NCBI GenBank assembly: GCA_002690755.1
Contig: NZFT01000102.1
Coordinates: forward strand, 15,729 to 33,883
DNA length: 18,155 nucleotides
Reading direction: 5' to 3'
DNA from: Phycisphaerae bacterium
Lineage (GTDB): Bacteria; Planctomycetota; Phycisphaerae; Phycisphaerales; SM1A02
In this document: positions 12,243 to 18,155 of the stretch, in pieces
Position numbering within the stretch: the stretch's first letter is position 1
Layout: each line of letters begins with the position of its first letter
Translations under genes and position numbers: made by a program
The notes under the pieces: generated by a model
What the model saw: the letters and a program-made list of their open reading frames with translations, nothing else
Database searches by the model: none
What the model was told of the DNA's origin: nothing

Positions 12243-14582
12243 TCAGTCGCCGGCCGCGGCGTAACCGGCGGTACGGTCGATCCCGGGGATCGGATCCTCA
12301 TCCGACCCGAGCCACCACAGCGGGAATCGATTCGGCACGCCGGCCGGCCTCGACCACGACGCGGCCCAGATGCGATGTCGAGCCTCGTTCGAATCCTCGG
12401 CCGCGAGACCACGGACCTTCCCGACCCACCAGCCTTCGTCGTACTCGCCGCCGCCGAGGGCCTCGATCCAGTGCCATCGCCCGTCGATCGGATCGTACAC
12501 CTCCACCCAGGTGTGATTGTCACCGCTCGGCCACTCCGGAATCCCGGCGACGCGAGCGGGAATTCCCGCCGCCCGGCAGGCGTTCGCGAGCAGGATGGAA
12601 AGCCCCGTGCAGCTGGCACAGTGCTGGTCGATCGACTGATACGGACTTTGTTCGTTCTTCAGACGCTTGTTGGCGTCGTAAGTGATGTCGAAGACCTCGT
12701 AGACGAGTCGGTTGAGCAGCCGAACCGCGTCGGCCTGATTCCCCGCCGCGTGGGCCGCAGTGCGGAAACGCTCGACGAATTCGGCTCGCCAGTCATCGCG
12801 GCGTTCGTTGATGTGGGCGTATGGAAGCACCGCTTCCCGGAACACCGACTCGGGCACGCCTCCTCGCCAGGGCGAGGCGTCGAACGAGTCATGAGCGAGT
12901 TCGACGGTCTCCACGAGGGCCTCCGCCGTCATGATGCGCCGATCCGCGGGAGGCATGTTCGCGATCAGGAACGCCATCGAGGCCCGGCGCGAGGGCGTGA
13001 CGTCGCGGATCGCTTGAAGCAGCTCCGTCTCGTTGCCGCCTGCGTCCGCGAAGACGGTTCGCAGTCGCGGACGCCACACCGGCGCGACCTGTTCGACCAC
13101 GCGACGTCGCGTCTCGACGTCGATCTCGACGGGCCGAATCGGTCCACGCTCGAGCGGCGCGTCCAGCTCGACCCGGAACGACGTCCCCGGCGGCCGCGTG
13201 CGCAGGCCCGGCAGGAAGACGAGGTCCGGCGTCGACACCACGCCGAGTCCTTCGCCCTCGACGACTTTCCCCGGGAAGATGCGCTCGGGCAGCACCACGA
13301 TCGGCGTGGGGCCGTCGGTGAGATCGGCGTGCACCTCGACATCGATGCGGAGGCGATCGCCCTGACGGGTGATCACGCTCGTCCACGGCAGCGGGCTCGT
13401 CTGCAGCCGGACCGGCCACGCCGGATCACCGAGCAACACGATCGCGTCCCGATCCCAGAGCAGACCGGCCAGATCCTCGAACCGATCCTCCCGTCGATCG
13501 ACGCCGGTGGCCTCCGCCACCGCGAGCTGGAATTCGAACACCTCACGTTCGTCGAACCCTTCGGTGCTGACCTCGGGAACGCCGGGGTACTCGGCGGCGA
13601 ATCGCCGGATCAGTTCCTGTTGCGCGAGCCAGACGGCCTCCGAAAGCGTGCCCCGTCCGGGCTCGTCGAGAAATCTTCGATAGACGTCCCAGCCGCCCGC
13701 GCCATGCCAGGTGGTCGAGGCGTAGCCGACGATCTGGCGAGCGCCCGCATCGTGGATGAACGCGAGCGGGAGCACTTCCGACCCGGGGATGAAGCCCAGC
13801 AGGCAGCTGCCCGCGCCGAGCATCGCCATCGGACCGGGATTTCGAATCGGCACCTCGGTCCCATCGAGCAGCCGACCGCGGAGATCGCCGGCTTCACCGA
13901 CCACCACCCGACCGCCGTCGAAGAGGTAGCCGAGCATCCACCGTTCCTCGTTCGTCCGCCCGCTGGTCACCAGCAGGTCCGGCGGGGCCTCGTTGAACGC
14001 CGTCACGAAGTCGTCGACGATCTCGATGTCCCCACGCACCTCGACCGGTTCGCCGCCGTCGGTTCGTTCCATCCGACGCCCCGCGACCCCTTCGTCGAAG
14101 TAGACCCCGTCGGCGACCGGACCGAACGGCACCGGGGTGTTGGCCATGAGCCGACGGACGACCAGCGGCGTCGTGGCCCGGACGACTTCCATCGCGTCCG
14201 CCCACTCGGCACCGGTCACCAGCCCCCACCGCGCATCCAGCCACGGATCGTCGACGATCCGGCGGAAGGTTCGATTGAACGCCCCCACTCGATCGCGTCC
14301 GGCCTCGTCGGGCATCGCCACCACGCCGACCATCCGGGGTCGACGCCGTCGGAGTTCCGGCAGCAGCTCGGACGGTGATTCATCGAAGAAGAGCATTTCA
14401 GCATCGTGCTTCGCGGCCAGTGCCCCCACCACCTGCCGCCAGCCGTCGGTCGCCCGACAACGCTTGCTCGAAATGACCACGTAGTCGTGGTTGGGACGAA
14501 CCGGGCCGTCCGCCCGGGCGCCGAGCCATCCGGGCAGGAGCGATGCGAGGAGCGACAGGATCGCGAGTCGGGAACGCGTCAT
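12243..14582 (-). CDS. Exported transglutaminase-like protein with a caspase/gingipain-like N-terminal half
   Basis: The 779-residue protein starts with a signal peptide (1-24, 'RLAILSLLASLLPGWLGARA'). Residues about 30-400 resemble the C25/caspase-hemoglobinase fold: 'DLLVTSGRTNEERW' (202-215) where family members have a Gly-His pair, 'MLGAGSCLLGF' (C260), 'DAGARQIVGYASTTWHGAGG' and 'IVLLGDPAWPVRL' (381-392). The position of the catalytic His holds Arg (R209), so this half may be inactive. A beta-rich middle (400-500) precedes the C-terminal transglutaminase-like core: 'CASCTGLSILLANACRAAGI' (C658 is the probable nucleophile), 'GIPARVAGIPEW', 'NHTWVEVYDPIDGRWHWIEA' (H690; the third residue is E707 or D700). 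It may cross-link or cleave surface proteins; the reaction is not known. ATG 14582 is chosen because it starts the signal peptide, although the frame is open 51 residues further and no clear ribosome-binding site is visible. Confidence 0.83.
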   Translation of the reverse strand: MTRSRLAILSLLASLLPGWLGARADGPVRPNHDYVVISSKRCRATDGWRQVVGALAAKHDAEMLFFDESPSELLPELRRRRPRMVGVVAMPDEAGRDRVGAFNRTFRRIVDDPWLDARWGLVTGAEWADAMEVVRATTPLVVRRLMANTPVPFGPVADGVYFDEGVAGRRMERTDGGEPVEVRGDIEIVDDFVTAFNEAPPDLLVTSGRTNEERWMLGYLFDGGRVVVGEAGDLRGRLLDGTEVPIRNPGPMAMLGAGSCLLGFIPGSEVLPLAFIHDAGARQIVGYASTTWHGAGGWDVYRRFLDEPGRGTLSEAVWLAQQELIRRFAAEYPGVPEVSTEGFDEREVFEFQLAVAEATGVDRREDRFEDLAGLLWDRDAIVLLGDPAWPVRLQTSPLPWTSVITRQGDRLRIDVEVHADLTDGPTPIVVLPERIFPGKVVEGEGLGVVSTPDLVFLPGLRTRPPGTSFRVELDAPLERGPIRPVEIDVETRRRVVEQVAPVWRPRLRTVFADAGGNETELLQAIRDVTPSRRASMAFLIANMPPADRRIMTAEALVETVELAHDSFDASPWRGGVPESVFREAVLPYAHINERRDDWRAEFVERFRTAAHAAGNQADAVRLLNRLVYEVFDITYDANKRLKNEQSPYQSIDQHCASCTGLSILLANACRAAGIPARVAGIPEWPSGDNHTWVEVYDPIDGRWHWIEALGGGEYDEGWWVGKVRGLAAEDSNEARHRIWAASWSRPAGVPNRFPLWWLGSDEDPIPGIDRTAGYAAAGD

Positions 14583-14669
14583 GCCACGAGGGTAGCCATG
14601 GGCGGTCCGATCGGCGACTCCGCCCGTCGATCGACCTTTCCCGAGGGGCCACGAGACGCTGACGGCCGC

Positions 14670-14697
14670 CTGACGGCCGTCGCCGGTGGCGTATGCT
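14670..14697 (+). promoter_or_regulatory. Possible promoter for trmL
   Basis: CTGACG (14670-14675) and TATGCT (14692-14697) are 16 bases apart, each four of six to consensus. They lie in the 191-base divergent interval between the transglutaminase-like gene and trmL and would give a leader of about 70 bases. No other signal is evident in this interval. Confidence 0.3.
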
Positions 14698-14773
14698 GGG
14701 ACCTCGATGATCGAGTCGATGAAGACGTCGATCAACCGACCGACACCACGCCTCGAACCGCACGGCCTTCACG

Positions 14774-15310
14774 ATGCAAGCACCGGGCCCCCATCCCAAC
14801 TTCGAGATCGTCCTCCTGAACCCGGAGATCCCGAACAACACCGGCAACATCGGCCGGACCGCCGCGGCCACCGGCTGTCGGCTTCACGTCGTCCATCCGA
14901 TCGGCTTCGACATGGGCGAGAAGGCCCTGCGTCGGGCGGGGCTGGACTACTGGGCCCACGTGGACTGCGTCGAGCACGATTCCTGGACCGACTGCGAGCA
15001 GGCCGTCGGTGGCGGGTCGTGGTTGCTCACCGCCCGCCGAGGCCGGCCGATCTGGGATGCGACCTTCCGCCCCGGGGATCGGCTGATCTTCGGACGCGAG
15101 AGCGAGGGGGTCGGCCCCGACTTCACCCGTCACTTCGAAGCGACCCACGGCGCGGATCGCGTCCTCACGCTTCCGATGATCGACGCCCCCGGAATTCGAA
15201 GCCTGAATCTCGCCACCGCCGTCGCCGTGGTGGTCTACGAGGGCCTGCGGCAATTACGAGCAAGGCCGGATTCGGGCGTCGAGGGGTCCGAAAGCGTGCC
15301 CGGTGGATGA
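14774..15310 (+). CDS. trmL: tRNA (cytidine/uridine-34-2'-O)-methyltransferase, TrmL family
   Basis: TrmL methylates the 2'-hydroxyl of the wobble nucleotide of tRNA-Leu isoacceptors with S-adenosylmethionine; it is a minimal SPOUT enzyme acting as a dimer through a trefoil knot. The sequence shows all three SPOUT motifs: 'IVLLNPEIPNNTGNIGRTAA' (motif 1), 'RLIFGRESEGVGPDF' (motif 2) and 'LTLPMIDAPGIRSLNLATAV' with 'VVYEGLRQL' (motif 3), plus 'KALRRAGLDYWAHVD', typical of TrmL. The length of 178 residues is slightly above the usual 155-160 owing to a short N-terminal extension and a low-complexity C-terminal tail. The start is ATG 14774, the closest to motif 1, with no clear Shine-Dalgarno. 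It is flanked on the left by a divergent gene and on the right by a 260-base gap. Confidence 0.93.
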   Translation: MQAPGPHPNFEIVLLNPEIPNNTGNIGRTAAATGCRLHVVHPIGFDMGEKALRRAGLDYWAHVDCVEHDSWTDCEQAVGGGSWLLTARRGRPIWDATFRPGDRLIFGRESEGVGPDFTRHFEATHGADRVLTLPMIDAPGIRSLNLATAVAVVVYEGLRQLRARPDSGVEGSESVPGG

Positions 15311-15570
15311 GGCGGATCAACGATTCCCAGCAATGGGGCCCGTTCACGCAACTCCACCGGCACCCGAGAACGTATGCTTCTCTCGGACGAGCGTGGCGAG
15401 GATCCGATCCCGCCTCTGGGGTCGCCGCGCGGACTGCTCGGCCGACCATTGGTCCGCAGAACCCATCGAGTTGAGTCCATGGCCTCGACATCGTCGTCGA
15501 GGCAGTCCGGTCGACGTTCGATCGGACGTGATCGGTCCGCCCATCGGTCGGTAACCAGCCGAGGATTCGC
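15311..15570 (+). other. 260-base leader before the pilin-like gene
   Basis: No gene is evident. GCCTCGAC (15482-15489) and GTCGAGGC (15496-15503) form an eight-pair hairpin with loop ATCGTC. GAGGA (15561-15565) five bases before the ATG at 15571 is a good ribosome-binding site. The promoter is not clear. Confidence 0.4.
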
Positions 15571-16617
15571 ATGAGCCGCACTCCCCATCGCTCCCTTCTT
15601 CGTCGAGCCTTCACGATCACCGAGTTGCTTGTCGTGATCGGCATCATCACCCTCCTGATCGGAATCCTCCTGCCGGCCCTCGGCAAGGTCCGGGAGAAGG
15701 CTCGCGTCACCGAAACGACCTCCGTCATGGAGGAGTTCGCCAAGGCGTGCGATGCGTTCGCCCAGCAGTTCGGCTACTACCCGGGCATCGTGCCCGAGGA
15801 GGTGCTCGCCGCCGACCCGCTGATCTCGCCGATGGAGAACGCGGTGCTTCATCTCGCCGGCGGTGCGGTTCGCGGCGACGAACTTCCGATCTACATCAAC
15901 GGGGTCGCCTACGACAACCTCTCGAGCATCGATTTCGATCCCGAGGAACCCGGCCAGCAGGGCACGGTGATCACCTTCAACGGTCCGAACGGCAACTTCG
16001 ACATCGCGGTCTACGCCGGCGCCGTCGGGGACGGCCCGTTCGTCCAGGGCAAGCGGTACGCCCCCTTCTTCAGTCCGAAGGGCTCCCAGTTCGCCGCGGT
16101 CAAGTACGACGCCGACGACAGCGCGGTGCTCGAGGAGATCAGATTCCTCCCGACCGTCCTCGACTCGTGGGGCAACCCGCTCATGTATGCCCGCCGACTC
16201 CGTGCCAACGGTCCGATGGTCGGCCAGGACGTGCGCTCGACGCAGTTCTCCCTCGCGAGTCAGGCCCGCGTCCTCAATGCGACCGCCCTGGGTGATCTCG
16301 CCCAGGACCAGACCGCCGACAACACCGGCGGCAGCATCATCAACAAGAGCACCACCAGTTCGGCGACACCGCTCGAAGACACCTTCGCCCAGATCCTGCG
16401 AACCCCCGCGATCGGCGCCGCCCGCCAACCCCAGTCCGGGGCGCCCCGAGGCGAATACATCGTGATTTCCGCCGGAAACGACGGGGTGTTCTTCAGCGTG
16501 GAGGACGGCCCGGGCGGACCGAGCAGCCCCGTCACCGACATCGTCAGCAGTGCGGCGAACGGCACCCCGACGGTCATCCGGGAATACGACGACATCATCG
16601 TCGCCGGCGGCGGTTGA
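15571..16617 (+). CDS. Type IV pilin/pseudopilin-like protein with prepilin signal
   Basis: The 348-residue protein has a basic leader of 13 residues ending 'RRA', then 'FTITELLVVIGIITLLIGIL', the N-methylated helix of type IV pilins and type II secretion pseudopilins. The conserved Glu is at +5 (E18). The residue before the cleavage site is Ala, not the usual Gly; a prepilin peptidase can accept it. The helix continues as 'LPALGKVREKARVTETTSVM', followed by 'FAKACDAFAQQFGYYPG' and 'VLDSWGNPLMYARR', a sequence type frequent in planctomycete pseudopilins ('D.WGNP..Y'), and a C-terminal 'GEYIVISAGNDGVF'. It is larger than a major pilin (about 150) and is more like a general-secretion or minor pseudopilin. 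No other secretion gene is nearby. The fold is confident; the role is inferred. Confidence 0.88.
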   Translation: MSRTPHRSLLRRAFTITELLVVIGIITLLIGILLPALGKVREKARVTETTSVMEEFAKACDAFAQQFGYYPGIVPEEVLAADPLISPMENAVLHLAGGAVRGDELPIYINGVAYDNLSSIDFDPEEPGQQGTVITFNGPNGNFDIAVYAGAVGDGPFVQGKRYAPFFSPKGSQFAAVKYDADDSAVLEEIRFLPTVLDSWGNPLMYARRLRANGPMVGQDVRSTQFSLASQARVLNATALGDLAQDQTADNTGGSIINKSTTSSATPLEDTFAQILRTPAIGAARQPQSGAPRGEYIVISAGNDGVFFSVEDGPGGPSSPVTDIVSSAANGTPTVIREYDDIIVAGGG

Positions 16618-16641
16618 GCCCGCACATCGCAGGATGAGACG

Positions 16642-16679
16642 ACGACCGCCTCGGTTCGAACCGGGGCGGTCGTTCATTT
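16642..16679 (+). terminator. Terminator after the pilin-like gene
   Basis: ACGACCGCC (16642-16650) pairs with GGCGGTCGT (16665-16673), extended inside by one T-G pair and CGGT/ACCG around loop TCGA, a stem of 14 pairs. It is followed by TCATTT, a broken U tract. It lies 25 bases after the pilin stop and 43 before the stop of the opposing gene, and could stop transcription from both sides. Confidence 0.7.
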
Positions 16680-16722
16680 CAGCCGGGATGTCCGAGGAAG
16701 CAGATTGCGATTCGGAGCTCGA

Positions 16723-17469
16723 TCATCCTTCCGTCCGCTCGCCGGTCTCCGATTCACCACTCGAATCCGGTGGCGTCGGCTGCTCCGCCTGGACGAAACT
16801 CCAGGGTTTCGGGGAAGCCGGCTTCGCATCGACGGCGGAGGCACCGACGGCGGTGCTCCCCCCCGCGGCTCGACCGGCGTCGCCGTCGGATTTCGTCTTC
16901 TTCGAATCCCGCGTCCCTCTCCGACGGTTCTCCGCCGCACGCTCGGCTCGCTGCTTCGCCTTGACCCGGTCGATCTCGAGAAGCAGCGACTCCACCTGGG
17001 TCGGCGTCAACTCCGCGATGATCGCCTTCTGGGTTCCTCCCCACTTCGGCATCGCACCCCGAATCATGCGGACACGGGTCGTCAGTTCCGGAGGAATGTC
17101 GCCGCCGGCCTCCCGGATCCGTCGAACCTCGGCGACGACCATGTCGAGCTCGAGCCCCATGGACGCTCGCCAGATCCTGGACTGATCGAGATAGGCGCGG
17201 ACCATCCTCGTGATCAGGGGAGCTTGAAGTTCCGTGACCTGCACATGCCGCAGCGCGTCGAGCCAGCCCACCTCGGAGACCCCGCTCCGAATTGGGTCGA
17301 CGGTCCGCTTCGTCGATCCAGCGGCCCGCGCGGGATTACCCGCATCGCCGCCCTTGGATCCCGAAACCGATTCCTCGCCCTTGGGCGGCGTCGCCGAGAG
17401 GACGGAATCGCCCCCGAGAATCGCGAGAAGGGCGATCAGGAGAAATGACGTTGAGCGGAGTCGATTCAT
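16723..17469 (-). CDS. Secreted protein of unknown function, Lys/Arg-rich helical centre
   Basis: The 248-residue product has a signal peptide (about 1-26, 'MNRLRSTSFLLIALLAILGG'), a low-complexity Gly/Ser/Lys region to about 55, and a helical core (about 60-175): 'VGWLDALRHVQVTELQAPLI', 'VRAYLDQSRIWRASMGLELD', 'ELTPTQVESLLLEIDRVKAK' and 'QRAERAAENRRR'. The C-terminal 70 residues are disordered, rich in Ser, Ala, Pro and Gly. The 'LTPTQ' helix recalls periplasmic LTxxQ-type proteins (CpxP/Spy group), but the match is short and the length and context differ, so I leave it unnamed. AGGGA (minus strand) lies about ten bases before the ATG. It converges on the pilin-like gene. That it is a real exported protein is fairly sure; its function is unknown. 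Confidence 0.72.
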   Translation of the reverse strand: MNRLRSTSFLLIALLAILGGDSVLSATPPKGEESVSGSKGGDAGNPARAAGSTKRTVDPIRSGVSEVGWLDALRHVQVTELQAPLITRMVRAYLDQSRIWRASMGLELDMVVAEVRRIREAGGDIPPELTTRVRMIRGAMPKWGGTQKAIIAELTPTQVESLLLEIDRVKAKQRAERAAENRRRGTRDSKKTKSDGDAGRAAGGSTAVGASAVDAKPASPKPWSFVQAEQPTPPDSSGESETGERTEG

Positions 17470-17723
17470 GCCGGTGGATTCCCTGGGACGTTCGAACGTG
17501 GCCGAGACTCGAAGGAAACGGCCGAGATCGGAGCCGGTTGCAACTCGCGACGCTGATGCCGCGAAACGACCATGCCGACGACGCGGCTCGTCGTATCATG
17601 ATCGACCGACCTCCCCCGGGAGGTGAGATCGTTGTACCGCCCGGTCGGAACCAGAAGGTTCCCGGACCTTGAACCCACCCTTCCCGACGCGGGAGCCCTT
17701 CGCTCCTCCAATCAGGCGACCCG
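17470..17723. other. Divergent intergenic region before the Mrp-type gene
   Basis: No gene is evident between the divergent starts. ACCTCCC-CC-GGGAGGT (17609-17624) is a seven-pair inverted repeat that could be an operator; GGAACC-AGAA-GGTTCC (17647-17662) is a six-pair hairpin about 60 bases before the Mrp start. No clear promoter was found. Confidence 0.35.
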
Positions 17724-18155
17724 ATGGCCCTCACACCAGAACACATTCTCAACGCCCTTCGCACCGTTCGCGATCCCGATCTCGGGAAGGACCTCGTCAC
17801 GCTCGGCATGGTCAAGCGGCACGACGTCGACGGCCCGCGGGTGATGATCACCGTGGAACTCACGACCCCCGCCTGCCCCATGAAGGACAAGATCCAGGGT
17901 GACATCGAGGCGGCGGTCCATGGCGCGGCGCGGGAGGTCGGACATCCCGTGGACGTCATCGACGTCGAGTTCACCGCCGACGTTCGACGCCCGAACGAGA
18001 AGGCCCGCGACGAATCCAGTCCGCTCCCGGGCGTTCGACAGATCATCGCGGTCGGCGCCGCCTTTGTGCCGCGCCCTTCAAGCGGGTCTGCGACGCCTTC
18101 CAGAGCCGCCAGAGGCTTGGCGGTCGGTCCGCTGGTGCCACCACCGACGCTCTCC
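17724..18155 (+). CDS. Mrp/ApbC-type Fe-S cluster carrier, N-terminal domain; departs from the family at the Walker A site
   Basis: Residues 1-85 form a MIP18/DUF59 domain: 'ILNALRTVRDPDLGKDLVTL' with 'GMVKRHDVDG', 'VMITVELTTPACPMKDKIQG' (with the conserved Cys in TTPACP) and 'VDVIDVEFTADVR'. A linker leads to 'LPGVRQIIAVG' (about 101-111), the strand that in Mrp proteins runs straight into the Walker A motif GKGGVGKST. Here, from 18057 on, the frame reads 'AAFVPRPSSGSATPSRAARG' and continues to the window end without a P-loop, and codon use changes. Mrp proteins are ATPases that load Fe-S clusters onto apoproteins in the cytoplasm. The frame is open to the edge, so the gene is incomplete. 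Either the last 100 bases are a chimeric or misassembled end, or the protein has lost its ATPase domain. No strong Shine-Dalgarno sequence precedes ATG 17724. Confidence 0.75.
   Translation, partial: MALTPEHILNALRTVRDPDLGKDLVTLGMVKRHDVDGPRVMITVELTTPACPMKDKIQGDIEAAVHGAAREVGHPVDVIDVEFTADVRRPNEKARDESSPLPGVRQIIAVGAAFVPRPSSGSATPSRAARGLAVGPLVPPPTLS

Noticed and set aside
12375..14378. Plus-strand open frame of 667 codons opposite the transglutaminase-like gene
   Set aside because: Its translation is Arg/His/Asp-rich with no motif, while the other strand carries a signal peptide and a transglutaminase core.
14700..14735. Repeated GATCGA/GTCGAT motifs before trmL as an operator
   Set aside because: Such short motifs are frequent throughout this GC-rich sequence and the spacing is irregular.
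17336..18155. Minus-strand frame open from the window edge to 17336
   Set aside because: Opposes the clear Mrp-type N-terminal domain and overlaps the secreted-protein gene; only its last 100 bases, beyond the Mrp break, might belong to something else.
1..18155. CRISPR arrays, insertion sequences, integrase genes or att repeats at the tRNA genes
   Set aside because: No regularly spaced repeats, no transposase or recombinase motifs, and no duplicated tRNA 3' ends were seen.

Overview
The window is GC-rich, densely coded bacterial chromosome, most likely from a planctomycete of the Phycisphaerae type or a close relative. This is inferred from gene content, not from a marker gene: a type IV pilin-like protein with a long N-terminal 'FTITELLVV' helix, a lamin-tail protein ending in a PEP-CTERM-like tail (VPAPG, hydrophobic stretch, RRRR), an FG-GAP/ASPIC lipoprotein with TPRs, and a Kdo-activating enzyme that implies an LPS-bearing outer membrane. 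There is no insertion sequence, phage gene or CRISPR array; the region reads as core chromosome with lineage-specific envelope genes.

Left part (1-5509, all +): the 3' end of a TPR protein, kdsB (CMP-Kdo synthetase, probably a CTG start overlapping the TPR stop), and pyrG (CTP synthase with a 64-residue extension and a divergent synthetase domain). KdsB uses CTP and PyrG makes it, so the pair is metabolically coherent. A CAU tRNA with its own promoter follows, then a strong hairpin and an AsmA-like envelope protein. Centre (5557-10563): a large secreted lipoprotein (TPR, six-bladed Ca-binding FG-GAP repeat, ASPIC/UnbV module, unknown C-terminal half), a convergent PqqB-like metallo-hydrolase with a Tat-type signal, tRNA-Arg(CCT), and a 350-base non-coding stretch that ends in a canonical intrinsic terminator and looks like a structured RNA.

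Right part (10594-18155): a PEP-CTERM-like lamin-tail protein (-), a 40-residue membrane protein (-), a RimJ/RimL-type acetyltransferase (+), a large exported transglutaminase-like protein with a caspase/gingipain-like front half (-), TrmL tRNA methyltransferase (+), a type IV pilin-like protein (+), a secreted protein of unknown function (-), and the start of an Mrp/ApbC-type Fe-S carrier whose sequence departs from the family exactly where the Walker A motif should begin, about 100 bases from the window edge.

The exported proteins (AsmA-like, FG-GAP lipoprotein, Tat hydrolase, lamin-tail, transglutaminase, pilin) suggest a cell-surface theme, but they lie on alternating strands with separate signals and do not form one operon. 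The best candidates for something undescribed are the structured RNA after tRNA-Arg, the protease-fold/transglutaminase fusion, and the 40-residue membrane protein with its own promoter and terminator.
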